The notes: a model not told the origin generated them from the sequence alone. Shown: positions 52,260-61,939, numbered from the stretch's first letter. The stretch: 64,000 bases of DNA from Sphingobacterium prati (GCF_013167215.1 NZ_JABJWY010000035.1:393854-457853); one strand, 5' to 3'. Translations and numbers: made by a program.

Positions 52260-53114
52260 ATGCTGAATGATTATAAAAAATACGAACTGTTTGGTAAGCC
52301 ATTGATCCAGAAAATTGATTTGTCTGCACCCTTTAGGTATGACTTCCCCATTGCTGAGCAAGCCTGTTTTCTATACGTTTTAGAAGGAGAGTTTCGCTAT
52401 CAACGAAACGATGAACAAATTAACTTTCCTACGAATTACGCTTTATTGCTCAATTGCATCGGTTCTGGAAAACAAATCCAAAATGCTAAACCGGGACAAG
52501 GCTGTCAGGTCATTATCGTTACCTTTTATCCGGATATCCTGAAACGGATCTATGACCGCGAACTGCCTGCACTGTTTCAAAAGCCTAAGCAGCTTATTTC
52601 AAATAAATCAAATGAAAAAATAAGCAATGATTTTCTGGTCGAAAAGTATATAGAAGGGTTGCTCTTCTATTTTGAAAATCCTGCGCTTGTAAATGAAGAT
52701 ATATTGGTGCTTAAGCTGAAAGAAATCATCTTATTGCTGGCGCAGTCCCAGAACGCTGAAGCAATTCAATCGGTTTTGTCACAGTTATTTAAGCCAATGA
52801 GCTATTCATTCAAGCAAGTTATTGAAGCAAATTTATTTTCCCAGCTAACGATTGATCAATTGGCTGAGCTAAATAATCTTAGCGTATCATCTTTCAAACG
52901 TGAATTCGCAAAATTATATAACGATAGCCCCGGCAGTTATATCCGAACCAAAAAATTGGAAAAAGCTGCCGAGTTGCTCACAATAACGGATAAACGTGTC
53001 AGTGATATTGCCTTTGATTGTGGTTTTAATGACCTGGCCACTTTTACTAAAAGCTTTGGCGATAAATATCATGTTAGCCCTACCGCTTATAGGCAAGAGC
53101 AGAAAGGAGTATAA
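52260..53114 (+). CDS. AraC-family transcriptional regulator
   Basis: 284 residues. The N-terminal sensing part is a cupin-like jelly roll (FRYDFPIAEQACFLYVLEGEFRYQRNDEQINFPTNYALLLNCIGSGK). The C-terminal two helix-turn-helices are SQLTIDQLAELNNLSVSSFKREFAKLYNDSPGSYI and RVSDIAFDCGFNDLATFTKSFGDKYHVSPTAYRQ. Regulated genes are not obvious; the membrane-protein gene about 300 bases downstream or the GH2 gene upstream are candidates. No tight operon. Confidence 0.9.
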   Translation: MLNDYKKYELFGKPLIQKIDLSAPFRYDFPIAEQACFLYVLEGEFRYQRNDEQINFPTNYALLLNCIGSGKQIQNAKPGQGCQVIIVTFYPDILKRIYDRELPALFQKPKQLISNKSNEKISNDFLVEKYIEGLLFYFENPALVNEDILVLKLKEIILLLAQSQNAEAIQSVLSQLFKPMSYSFKQVIEANLFSQLTIDQLAELNNLSVSSFKREFAKLYNDSPGSYIRTKKLEKAAELLTITDKRVSDIAFDCGFNDLATFTKSFGDKYHVSPTAYRQEQKGV

Positions 53115-53418
53115 ACCGATAGGTAATTAAAAAGCCTGTCATACCCTAGCTGATTGGGCACATCAGCAGTAGGTAGTCCGCTTTTCAAAGTTTTTTTTAG
53201 CTACGCATTTCCAGCGACCGCGTAAAGTTTTTTGAGCCAAAATCTTAAATAGTTGAACCAAATCCCCAAATCTCTTTAATCTTTCCAATGCAAATTTGTA
53301 GTGTTCCTTCCAGGGCATTATTTCTCACTATATTTTGGAGAGAGGAATGGCATGGTGGGCACAGTGCGGTTTAGGCAAAGCCGCTTTATTCATTGATGTA
53401 TTATTAAATTGAAAAAAA
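53115..53418. other. Intergenic region, 304 bases
   Basis: No coding signal. Presumably holds the promoter of the downstream membrane protein. No strong hairpin. Confidence 0.4.
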
Positions 53419-53934
53419 ATGAGTTTATCAAGTGTAGGAATCTTTCATACCATCCTTGGTATTTTAGCGATTGTAGCTGCATTAGCAGGATTTATCAGAT
53501 ATGGCAAAATCAATCTCGCCACCTTGTCTGGAAGGGTATATTTTTATGCAACCATTGTCACCTCACTATCGGCTTTGGGTATTTCAAAGCATGGAGGTTT
53601 CAATGCTGGGCATGTGTTTTCCCTCTTTATCATTCTTTTGGTTGCGATGGCATATTTTCTCTTTTCGCGCAAAAAGGCTAGTCTCAAAGCGAGATATTTT
53701 GAAAACTTCTCGCTATCATTTAGTTTTTTTCTATCCCTTGTGCCGACAGTGAATGAAACCTTTACCCGAGTCCCGATTACAGGTCCTTTGGCCACCGATA
53801 GCAAAGATCCAATAATTGCGCAGACACTCCTGATTCTTTTTGTACTTTTTATCATCGGATCTATTTTTCAGTTCCTTAAACAAAGAAAGATAAATAAGGT
53901 GGTTTCTACCACTTATCTTGACAATATTAGCTGA
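53419..53934 (+). CDS. Hypothetical membrane protein
   Basis: 171 residues with about four or five hydrophobic segments (GIFHTILGILAIVAALAGFI, VYFYATIVTSLSALGI, HVFSLFIILLVAMAYFLF, FSFFLSLVP, TLLILFVLFIIGSIFQFL) and a His/Gly-rich loop (SKHGGFNAGH) that recalls DUF2306-like proteins. No firm family. A short Lys/Arg-rich cytoplasmic tail follows. It follows the AraC-type gene, which may regulate it. Confidence 0.7.
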   Translation: MSLSSVGIFHTILGILAIVAALAGFIRYGKINLATLSGRVYFYATIVTSLSALGISKHGGFNAGHVFSLFIILLVAMAYFLFSRKKASLKARYFENFSLSFSFFLSLVPTVNETFTRVPITGPLATDSKDPIIAQTLLILFVLFIIGSIFQFLKQRKINKVVSTTYLDNIS

Positions 53935-54163
53935 AACATATACTATTAGAAGAACTAAAGCCACTTGTGCAACAAGTGGCTTTTAGTTACAACTTAGTCG
54001 TTATTAGTGCTTGTGGAATACGAATGTCTTTCCATTGAGGTTATCCGTTGTGCGAAGATGCCCTTAAAACCGATCCGAACAGTGACGAAGGTTTCCCAAT
54101 TCTTTCCTAAATTGATATATAGCTTAGGTTATCACAATATTTAAAAATTAAAACTTGAGTTAT

Positions 54164-54376
54164 ATGACTAACTGGAATTTAATAAGAGGGACGGAAGGAA
54201 AATTGTCTACCCAGGATATCAGAAAAAATATTTTATCTTACATTATCCAAAATCATCCTGCAAGTCTGATTCAATACATTGAAAAAGAACATAATATTTA
54301 CAGAATTGATATTTTGGGTAGTGATAGTCTAATATTCGATTTGCAAGGCCAATTTGTAAAAGTGAATAGAAGGTAA
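54164..54376 (+). CDS. Small hypothetical protein
   Basis: 70 residues from the ATG at 54164 (a TTG at 54155 gives three more). It is soluble and helical then beta (QDIRKNILSYIIQNHPASLIQYIEKEHNIYRIDILGSDSLIFDLQGQFVKVN). No family recognised. It ends 30 bases before a good terminator, which supports its being a real transcribed gene. Confidence 0.55.
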   Translation: MTNWNLIRGTEGKLSTQDIRKNILSYIIQNHPASLIQYIEKEHNIYRIDILGSDSLIFDLQGQFVKVNRR

Positions 54377-54406
54377 GGATTATGGAAGGGCTAGATTAGT
54401 TTTTTT

Positions 54407-54437
54407 AAGGTCGAGTTTGAAAGACTCGGCCTTTTTT
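54407..54437 (+). terminator. Strong terminator behind the small gene
   Basis: Ten-pair stem AAGGTCGAGT/ACTCGGCCTT (54407-54416, 54424-54433, one G-T pair), seven-base loop and T run to 54437. Confidence 0.8.
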
Positions 54438-54647
54438 ATTGTTGCAGTATCGCTTTCAGAAATCTGTTGTTGGCTACGGCAATTTTCTTGTTTAATATAT
54501 CCTGACCGTAGCTAATATAGACAGTTGAATCAGTTCACTATATTGTGGACAGCAATCCACCGGCCAGCCTAAAATGGGGGTTATAGACTATGCACTAACC
54601 AATATTGCCGAACGATATTTACTGGAGAGTGTGGTTATAGAAAGAGT

Positions 54648-55289
54648 TTAGTCCCTATGTTGTGTATAATACATCTGTTCAGGGATTTCTGCAAGAGTCG
54701 ATTCATGCACCTTATTTCCAAGTGTATAAAACTCTTGGAAGTTCATAATCAAAGGTTTCCACTTGTCTGGGTCGACTTTGTTCGGTTTACTGTCCATAAT
54801 AATTGATGTATCCAAATATATCCTGTTTATTTTTAGTTCAAACGTGATAATTTTTCCCTGCTCTATATTTTCATCCGCTGCCAATTTATGAATCGCTTTG
54901 ACAACAGCTTCCATTTGTACCGGGCATTCGTTTACCCTTGGGGCATTGACGGTTTCGGAAGGTAACTTTGTCAATCCTGCAATTTCAAATTTATTTTCTT
55001 CGAAGCGATATCCCTTTAATATTTTAGTTTGTGAAACAGGATTAGAGCCCGTGGTTTTAGCAAGCCGGTCTACTTCATTTACTGAAGGTAAATTTAAAAC
55101 AGCTTCTTTTGTAGCCATTAAGTTCATGGCTGTTTGAGATGATGCACCAAGACCAATGACACACCGCCAACCTAACCAGAAAATTGAGGAAATGGGAGCG
55201 AGATTATCGGTACCATTCGCATTTTTGGTGCTGATAAGAGCTACCGGTGTGCCGAAATACAAAATGGCAGGATCGCTTTTAATATGCAT
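54648..55289 (-). CDS. Flavin reductase-like FMN-binding protein
   Basis: 213 residues of the flavin reductase-like/FMN-binding split-barrel family (PF01613): PVALISTKNANGTDNLAPISSIFWLGWRCVIGLGASSQTAMNLMATKEAVLNLPS near the start covers the FMN site, and PVQMEAVVKAIHKL and ITFELKINRIYLD follow. It may supply reduced FMN to an oxygenase or act as a reductase. No partner oxygenase is adjacent. Single gene. Confidence 0.88.
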   Translation of the reverse strand: MHIKSDPAILYFGTPVALISTKNANGTDNLAPISSIFWLGWRCVIGLGASSQTAMNLMATKEAVLNLPSVNEVDRLAKTTGSNPVSQTKILKGYRFEENKFEIAGLTKLPSETVNAPRVNECPVQMEAVVKAIHKLAADENIEQGKIITFELKINRIYLDTSIIMDSKPNKVDPDKWKPLIMNFQEFYTLGNKVHESTLAEIPEQMYYTQHRD

Positions 55290-55607
55290 ATTCTAATTAC
55301 TTTAATGATTTTTCTTTCTATTTATCCCCATATTATGTTGTAAAACTAACTATGTCAAATAAATATTAAAATCCGATTCTTGCGAAATCCCGTTACATTT
55401 TACGTACAACTTTAAAATCCGCATGGCGTCTTTTACTAATCAAATACATTTGCTAATTCTTTTTCTAAGCTTTTAGATATTTTATTATCTTTTCTCGCCC
55501 GGTTGGTCTTTTTCAGAATCCATTGTCTATACGGAAGAGGATGGACCAACTAATTCAGTTTGACTTTGCCTCATCCTAGGAAATGTTATAGCGTATATTG
55601 CGAGATT
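55290..55607. other. Intergenic region, 318 bases
   Basis: Holds a long-range inverted repeat (GTTGGTC 55502-55508 / GACCAAC 55544-55550) and no open frame worth calling. Both neighbours are on the minus strand, so it is the 3' flank of the retropepsin-like gene and the promoter of the flavin reductase gene. Confidence 0.4.
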
Positions 55608-56804
55608 CTATTTATTTGACATTTGTTTCAAATAGCTGTCATAGTTAAAATAAGGTTCATTGCAAAGCGAATTCGCTTTTAGGTACAGCGTTCCAGTTTT
55701 GTTGTCCAAAATAACATTAAAATGTTTTAGGATCTGATTTCCAAACAAGCTTGCTTTGTTATTTGATATTGCAGGATCGGAAGCATTGGTCACGATATCT
55801 TTGAATCCTACACCTGCGATGAGAGCATCTAGACGAATTATTTTTCGTCCGTTGACGACAGTCAGCGGCTGCAGTTCTTCCCAATTATTCTCTAACCCGG
55901 TGAAATCATTCCCGATAAGCATAGAGCCGTTTCTGCCAGTATCAAAAAGAAACCAAGCTTGGTATCTTTTGTTGTTATGGAAAATATCAGCTCTAAACAT
56001 CGGACGATTTTGCACATAATATACAGGCATTTTTTCATAATCTTGGGCTTGGTTTGGCAGTTTGTCATAAATAGTAAATTCGTTTTTATCGTAATCGATT
56101 CCGATAATTTTATCCCGAAAAAAACTGTTTCCTATGATTATATCTTCGAAATCGTCCATATTTCCAACTTCGGTCAGTGGAATTCCATTCCACTGCAAAT
56201 CAGAAATAATCAATTGATTATCCAGACTTGTCCTTTCTTTGTTGACTCCTTGTGTATTGCTCACCATTTTGTATGAAGAAAACTCTAAACCGATTTTATC
56301 TGAAGATTTTTTGTTAACAACGCTGGTTCCTGCTCCTAAGTCAAACTGTAGAAGTACGTTTTTATCGTTGATTTGTCCTTCAAAAAAGATCTTGGAATTA
56401 AGTAGTTTGAAAGGTATGCGAACCGGATATGTAGCTTTGGTTTTGAGGATAGAGACATCTGGGGGCAGCGTGGAGGAAATCTGAATGTGACAGCTGTCTT
56501 TCTCGTTGAGCAATACCACAAAATCATATTTTTTACCCGGCTTGGTAAGGATGTTCAATTCCTCTTGGTCTGTCCTAAATTTTATAACACTTTTTTGTGA
56601 AGGTAGATTCACGTAATAAATATCAGGACGAGCTTCCGGTTCCAGACGCCAATCCATTTTCACGTGAGCTCCATCGCTTATCCAGATATTTGTCGAAGTA
56701 GATTTTATCGTCCTGATTTTTTGTTGAGCATAGCTGAAGTTTACGCCTAAAATAAGCAGCATCAGAGCTATTGAAATGATCTGTTTCATACCTGTTGTTT
56801 TCAT
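55608..56804 (-). CDS. Secreted retropepsin-like aspartyl protease-like protein
   Basis: 398 residues with a signal peptide (after MKQIISIALMLLILGVNFSYAQ, cleaved near AQ); an ATG at 56789 gives the same signal. Two pepsin-like half-sites are visible: LLQFDLGAGTSVV (155-163), where the usual DTG/DSG is DLG, and WFLFDTGRNGSML (285-296) with a normal DTG. Flaps and the IIIGNSFFRDKIIGIDYDKNEFTIYD pattern fit this Bacteroidota family of periplasmic aspartyl proteases. The altered first half may limit activity. It is on the same strand as the XRE-LodB-LodA genes upstream. Confidence 0.8.
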   Translation of the reverse strand: MKTTGMKQIISIALMLLILGVNFSYAQQKIRTIKSTSTNIWISDGAHVKMDWRLEPEARPDIYYVNLPSQKSVIKFRTDQEELNILTKPGKKYDFVVLLNEKDSCHIQISSTLPPDVSILKTKATYPVRIPFKLLNSKIFFEGQINDKNVLLQFDLGAGTSVVNKKSSDKIGLEFSSYKMVSNTQGVNKERTSLDNQLIISDLQWNGIPLTEVGNMDDFEDIIIGNSFFRDKIIGIDYDKNEFTIYDKLPNQAQDYEKMPVYYVQNRPMFRADIFHNNKRYQAWFLFDTGRNGSMLIGNDFTGLENNWEELQPLTVVNGRKIIRLDALIAGVGFKDIVTNASDPAISNNKASLFGNQILKHFNVILDNKTGTLYLKANSLCNEPYFNYDSYLKQMSNK

Positions 56805-56914
56805 GTTTTACATTTTTGATCAAAGAAATGAAGCTTGTCTGTAAAACACGAAAATTATGCCCGCCAATGCCCCGACAGGCACCCGTCAGGTTCCCGTCAG
56901 ATATCTGGCAAAGG

Positions 56915-57460
56915 CTATAAAATATTGATATTCGGTAGTATACGCTCTGTGTTTTCTTTGCTTAGAGAGATTGCATTTCGGATAATAACCAACCCATTCA
57001 CACCGATCCAAAGAATAGGTATAAGTATTTTTACGTTACTTTCCACTCCAAACCAATCGTTAAGGATCAAAACAAAGATGCATAGTACAATTCCAATCAA
57101 GGTCCAAACGATTTGGATAGACAGCAGTTTTTTATTGATAGGGTTCATTTTTTTCTTCCACAAAATCAGGATAAGGGGGATGAGAATGTTCAGCGGTGGA
57201 AGGCAAATAAATAGCAACGTAATGAGATTTACGATTTTATTCCATCTCATCGTATCCTGATTTTTATTGTCAGAAATTTCCTGAAATTCAAAGTATGACT
57301 CATCCACTTCCAGCGCTTTTGTAAGGGCTTTGAGCGTAAATCCTTTCGGAATTTGTCCGGATTCGATCCGCTGAATTGTCCTTACAGAAATACCCGACTT
57401 CTCTGATAATTCTTCTTGTGTCAAGCGAAGCTTTTCCCGTTGTTCAGTTAATTTCGACAT
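56915..57460 (-). CDS. XRE-family HTH regulator with membrane domain
   Basis: 181 residues. The N-terminal about 60 residues are a Cro/cI-like helix-turn-helix (EQREKLRLTQEELSEKSGISVRTIQRIESGQIPKGFTLKALTKAL). The C-terminal half has about three or four hydrophobic segments (IVNLITLLFICLPPLNILIPLILILW, LLSIQIVWTLIGIVLCIFVLIL, ILIPILWIGVNGLVII), so it is membrane-anchored. Such XRE-TM proteins are frequent in Bacteroidota and regulate nearby genes, here plausibly lodAB or the aspartyl protease. The LodB gene starts 81 bases upstream of it. Confidence 0.85.
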   Translation of the reverse strand: MSKLTEQREKLRLTQEELSEKSGISVRTIQRIESGQIPKGFTLKALTKALEVDESYFEFQEISDNKNQDTMRWNKIVNLITLLFICLPPLNILIPLILILWKKKMNPINKKLLSIQIVWTLIGIVLCIFVLILNDWFGVESNVKILIPILWIGVNGLVIIRNAISLSKENTERILPNINIL

Positions 57461-57540
57461 ACCCTTATCATATATATGAGCTAAGGTAACGAAAACAAGC
57501 TTTATTGTTTTTCAAAAATTACTAAGAGTTTTATTTTCAT

Positions 57541-58644
57541 TCAAAATCTTTTTTTCCAAAAAGCGGAATTATTCCAGCGTTGTTCTTTTCCATAGAAAGA
57601 TCTTTTGGTTTTAAGATATTGATTGTATATTTTGTTTATATTTTCTTGGTAGTTGTTAAAAGTCATTGTATGTCCTAAATGGGCATCTATAATCGCTTTA
57701 GCTCCGTTACACCCAGAAGTCATCGCAAACCCAATGCCCATAGAAGAAATGGGATCAAACGAAGCTACCGCATCCCCGACAGCCAAAAAATTCTTTCTGG
57801 AAAGAATATCCGTAACTTGAGAAAAAGCATTTTTTATCCACGGTTTTCCTATCGAATCTGCAGCAGCGATTTTACGATTGATATAGGTTGTTTTTGCCAG
57901 TAATGCACTCCAGTTTTCTATTTTTTTAAGCCTTTTTTCTTGGATGATATTTGCATCTGAAAAGAGCGTTAGTGTCATTGTTTGATTGGGTAAAGTGGCA
58001 CAGTACCACCATCCGTCTTCGATCGATTCAATTACAATATCTTGTTTAATATGCTGCGCTTCTTTGAAATAAAGAAACCTTCCGATTGCGGTAAGTTCAT
58101 CATCGCGTTTAGATTCAACACCTAGCTTTCTGCCGACACTAGCTAGTCTTCCGGTTGCATCTATCAGAAAGGTTGCCTTTGCAGTAAAATTTCCTTTTAC
58201 ATCATGTTTTAAGCTTACTGTCCAGCAGTTCTCCTCATCCTGATTAAAGTTGAGACATTTTGTTCTTGGAAAAATAATACCACCTTGTTCTGAGACCTTC
58301 TCCAAAAGCATATAATCAAATTCCTCCCTGTTTAATTGAAAACTCTCAGTATCCGTATTAAAAATGGAGTCTCTCACTAACATCCTTTCACTTCCCCAGG
58401 CCGCAGTTGTACTGTATCCTTTGATGAAATTATCCTTTTTGAAATGATCCTTTTCAATGCCTATATATTTCATCAAATCAAAAATACTCGAATTGACCTG
58501 TTCACCGATTTTTATTGATTCTAAGTTCGTCTCCTCTATAATCACGACTTGTAGGTCCGAATATTTAAGTAAACTTAAAGCGGCGGAAGTCCCTGCGGGA
58601 CCTCCACCGACAATTAAAACATCAGTTTCTAATGTGTTTTGCAT
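57541..58644 (-). CDS. lodB: LodB-like flavoprotein (CTQ maturase, FAD-dependent)
   Basis: 367 residues. An N-terminal Rossmann FAD site (LIVGGGPAGTSAALSLL, residues 10-26) and a second conserved region GDAVASFDPISSMGIGFAMTSG define the p-hydroxybenzoate-hydroxylase-like flavoprotein fold. This kind of enzyme hydroxylates a Trp of LodA to start cysteine tryptophylquinone formation. It lies 3 bases downstream of the lodA-like gene on the same strand, the standard lodAB arrangement (lodA then lodB), so the two are one operon. Confidence 0.88.
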   Translation of the reverse strand: MQNTLETDVLIVGGGPAGTSAALSLLKYSDLQVVIIEETNLESIKIGEQVNSSIFDLMKYIGIEKDHFKKDNFIKGYSTTAAWGSERMLVRDSIFNTDTESFQLNREEFDYMLLEKVSEQGGIIFPRTKCLNFNQDEENCWTVSLKHDVKGNFTAKATFLIDATGRLASVGRKLGVESKRDDELTAIGRFLYFKEAQHIKQDIVIESIEDGWWYCATLPNQTMTLTLFSDANIIQEKRLKKIENWSALLAKTTYINRKIAAADSIGKPWIKNAFSQVTDILSRKNFLAVGDAVASFDPISSMGIGFAMTSGCNGAKAIIDAHLGHTMTFNNYQENINKIYNQYLKTKRSFYGKEQRWNNSAFWKKRF

Positions 58645-58647
58645 CTT

Positions 58648-60690
58648 TTATCGTCTATTTCGGGTTCCCGACCGCGGTAACGGCATACGTTCACCCACTA
58701 TTTCAATCTTTTTAAATCCAACTTCTTCCAAATGAGCCATCAATAATCTGCCTTTTTCGCTTCTCTTTTTTATAATCTGTGGATTTTCTTCAATATAGAA
58801 AACTGGAATTGTCGTTTCATTATCCTCTTTATTCCCGCTAATTTGACTGACAGGAACATTGTCATAAGTAAATATTTCATTGTTTCTTTCAGTTTCTACA
58901 AAGAAAGGAAACCCTGTACTGTGTGAATTTTTATCCCTGATAAAACCCAGCGCATACCAATATGTGACCATTTGCGTGAAGCTATTTATTCCACGGGCAT
59001 AATTCATTTGCTGACCAGCAGGAACATTAGTTGCAACTTGACCATCCGCAGTAAATTCACCTACCAAAACATCCCATGGGCTCTGAGGCGGCCACCAGTA
59101 AGAATAGTAGGTGGGAGGCAGCGGAGCAGCCGGGTCACCGGCTTTATTTACCGAAGGATCTGTGAAGTTGATCAGCTGGATCGTGCATTGGAAGAAATCT
59201 GCCTGCCACGGACAAGCCATTCTTTTGGTTAGATCACCCGGTTCACAACCACCACCTTCACACTCGTCTCTGGAGGGAGTTAATCCATACGTAGCATATA
59301 GCTGTTCATTTCCGTATTGTAAAATTCGATACGGGCTGTCATAAATGATCGGATTTTGCAAACTCCATGTGACTTCAATTCCAGGGCACATTGGCAGGCC
59401 GACGCAATTACCGACACTTGCCGTATCTCTGGAATTTACGGGATATTGGTCATAATTAGTGTTGCTTATGAAGTAACCATTAGCCCATTGTTGCATTAAG
59501 AATAACTGGGTCTCGTCGAGCGCCAAGAATTTCATGATATTCGTGTTACTCACCGAGTTACTTCCCGAATTCAATGGCATCATTGGAAAAATATCTGTTC
59601 CATTTTGCCTTAACAATTGCTCTTGCGGTAAAGTAGGTGGGACAGGGGGTTGCGAGTCATTTCTTCTAAAATAAGAAAAATAATTCTGCCTATTGTGCCA
59701 ATTCGCATCCGAATTATCTGTAAAGTCAAATACATTGCTAGTAAAAGCCATCATTGATTGTACGTTCGAAACCCATTGATACCGTCCGATCCGGTTTATA
59801 ATGGGCAAAATATCGCGTTGGTAATTGGCCTGATAATTAGGATTAAATTTCCCATTACTATACATATCCGGGACTAAATTGAAATTTCTGACTGCAACAT
59901 CAAACATGGTATCACTCAAATTCGAAATATTGACGATCTCCGGTGCAAAATCGGGCGATCCGACCACGACCCAAGCGGTCAAAGAGACTGAAGTTCCATC
60001 GTTAAATTTGACTGTACAATAGACTGCTCCATCAGAAATATCATCATGCCAGGTGCTCGACCCGCCGTAACTTGTTAATGGAAGGTTTCCGCCTGCATGT
60101 CCATAGCCACCTAAAACGACCAATCTTCCTAAGTTATCGGTTAGAAGATCCCCGAGGGTAGTAATAGGGGATCCATAAAGGACATTTTCTGATGGATATT
60201 GTGCCGGATATCCGTAAGGGACATTACTTTTGTCGAACCCAATTTGTTTGCTTCTTCCAGAGACGGTTCTTGGCCCGGGGTCTACAATCAAAGTCTGTCT
60301 TTCCTGTTCGGTGGTTTTATGAGGGTTTCTGAAAGGAATTTGTTGGTTTTGGTAGCTGTTTTGCGTCCCATATAACAAATTTCCCTGCAGTTCACTATAT
60401 TGATACCAAGCTGCTTTTTTGTTTGCTAAATGAACTGTCCATTCGATTGATGCTACGTTGGGGCTATCCAGATTAACTTCTTCGCCCCACTCTGTGAGGA
60501 TAGTAAAAGGTTGTCCCTGTCGTTTGATCAAGCCTTTAGCATCTTTGAAATCTGAGATTGGACCTAAAGCATTTCCGTTGCTATCCGCATCAAAAGGAAG
60601 ACCTCCAATGGTATTTGGAGATAAACAGATATCCGTAGGGCTATTACCTAATCGGGCAACTCCTACAGATGGATGAATTGATAAATTCAT
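58648..60690 (-). CDS. lodA: LodA/GoxA-like CTQ-dependent amino acid oxidase
   Basis: 680 residues, typical length for LodA. It begins with IHPSVGVARLGNS and has no Sec signal, as in other LodA proteins. CTQ precursors fit C435 in MCPGIEVTW and W495 in ACPWQADFFQC, 60 residues apart (65 in Marinomonas LodA, C516/W581). Other family stretches are the Gly-rich VVLGGYGHAGG and DDISDGAVYCTVKF. LodA oxidises lysine, GoxA glycine, releasing ammonia and hydrogen peroxide, which is antibacterial. The amino acid used cannot be told here. Partner LodB follows after 3 bases; the promoter is in the 630-base region beyond 60690. Confidence 0.88.
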   Translation of the reverse strand: MNLSIHPSVGVARLGNSPTDICLSPNTIGGLPFDADSNGNALGPISDFKDAKGLIKRQGQPFTILTEWGEEVNLDSPNVASIEWTVHLANKKAAWYQYSELQGNLLYGTQNSYQNQQIPFRNPHKTTEQERQTLIVDPGPRTVSGRSKQIGFDKSNVPYGYPAQYPSENVLYGSPITTLGDLLTDNLGRLVVLGGYGHAGGNLPLTSYGGSSTWHDDISDGAVYCTVKFNDGTSVSLTAWVVVGSPDFAPEIVNISNLSDTMFDVAVRNFNLVPDMYSNGKFNPNYQANYQRDILPIINRIGRYQWVSNVQSMMAFTSNVFDFTDNSDANWHNRQNYFSYFRRNDSQPPVPPTLPQEQLLRQNGTDIFPMMPLNSGSNSVSNTNIMKFLALDETQLFLMQQWANGYFISNTNYDQYPVNSRDTASVGNCVGLPMCPGIEVTWSLQNPIIYDSPYRILQYGNEQLYATYGLTPSRDECEGGGCEPGDLTKRMACPWQADFFQCTIQLINFTDPSVNKAGDPAAPLPPTYYSYWWPPQSPWDVLVGEFTADGQVATNVPAGQQMNYARGINSFTQMVTYWYALGFIRDKNSHSTGFPFFVETERNNEIFTYDNVPVSQISGNKEDNETTIPVFYIEENPQIIKKRSEKGRLLMAHLEEVGFKKIEIVGERMPLPRSGTRNRR

Positions 60691-61321
60691 GGTTTATTTA
60701 TTTGGTTTTTCCTACTCTGTTATTGGCTTTTCGGTAACGCCATATTTAAATTGTTATTAGTTTTAGACAAAATAATATTACGCTAAGCAACTGATCCTTC
60801 TGCTATTTACTTTACTATTATAAATTTATAATAATTTTCTCAATATCAGGGAATTTTTTTTATTTTTAATTTAAAAAATACTTAGAATTAATTTTTAATG
60901 TTTTCTTTTTACAGATGTGAGAGAATTTTTTGTGCTGTCGATGTGAATAAATAGAATTGGTCTGACTGGAAATGAGGTTCTTGTGTATATGCTATTGCAT
61001 CTTTAGGGGATTTAATAGATTTTACTTTTACGGAAATTGGTCTTAAGATAGAATCATAAACTAAAGCTACAATCCATATTTACATTACCAATATAATATC
61101 TTCGTTGGGAAATAGTATTAACTGGAACAATTCACTAATGAAAATTATGCGCATTGATAAGATCATAGTTCCGCTATAGGGATGCAGACCATTGAGTCAC
61201 TTGACCATTAACAGCTGTTGACGGGTACCAATTGCATGCTATCATTTCTGTTTTAAGAGAAATATATTTAAAGCAATTTTATTACATTTGGTAAAACAAT
61301 AAATCAGGAATAACTCAAATT
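60691..61321. other. Divergent promoter region, 631 bases
   Basis: AT-rich, no coding signal found on either strand. It carries the promoters of the lodA-like gene (minus) and the tandem protease-like genes (plus). Its length is unusual and may hold more regulatory sites than I can identify. Confidence 0.5.
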
Positions 61322-61885
61322 ATGAAAAAGATTCTTTTTAGTTTAGTAATGTTAATATCCACATCGCTAATTTACCATTTGAAGGGTCAAACACAAAAAG
61401 TCGGTAACGGTAATTTTTTTGATACCGTTGTAAATAACCACAATCAAATCTTTCAGTTCTCAGGTATTCCATCGGCTGTAGAATTGGTTCTAAAGTACTG
61501 TAAAGCAGTAGATTTTAATTTTTATAACTTACAAAATGAATGGCAAAACAAAACAGATGGATCGTTCCGTGACTTCGACAATAAAGAATTATATGGAATT
61601 ACTTTTTACCAAAAATTTAATTTACCGCGGGATGCCAATTTTCCAATGGATAGTCTTTTTCAAACCATAGAAAATGAATTGAAGTCTGGTAAAAAAGTAA
61701 TTATCGCATTGAATATGGATGCGAACTGGTCTATTTTTGTCGTTTATAGACAGTCTCAGGATGGAGAATTTATTTCATATAGCAAATTTGGAAGCCATAC
61801 ATTAATAGTTAGAAACACAAAAGAGATTGTGAGAAAGTCTAACGGTACGGAAATCATGACTTATCGTACTCCCACGCGTTCGTAG
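61322..61885 (+). CDS. Secreted C39/papain-like paralogue 1, catalytic residues lost
   Basis: 187 residues with a signal peptide (MKKILFSLVMLISTSLIYHLKGQ). It aligns without gaps to its downstream paralogue at about 71% identity. The Gln of the oxyanion hole (Q42) is kept, but the position of the nucleophilic Cys is Gly48 (FSGIPSAVE) and the position of the His is Ser137 (NWSIF). Therefore it cannot be a cysteine peptidase of the usual kind; I infer a pseudoenzyme, perhaps an inhibitor, chaperone or binding partner of the second protein. The intact frame and conserved leader (AAATTATGAAAAAG) argue against a decayed gene. Confidence 0.75.
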   Translation: MKKILFSLVMLISTSLIYHLKGQTQKVGNGNFFDTVVNNHNQIFQFSGIPSAVELVLKYCKAVDFNFYNLQNEWQNKTDGSFRDFDNKELYGITFYQKFNLPRDANFPMDSLFQTIENELKSGKKVIIALNMDANWSIFVVYRQSQDGEFISYSKFGSHTLIVRNTKEIVRKSNGTEIMTYRTPTRS

Positions 61886-61939
61886 CGAGAACTTAACAGA
61901 TCGTTTTAACTATGGTAAAAATTAATAATAACTTAAATT

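Noticed and set aside
53409..53681. Plus-strand frame overlapping the membrane protein gene
   Set aside because: Out-of-frame shadow with odd Cys/Trp content; the frame from 53419 is the membrane protein.
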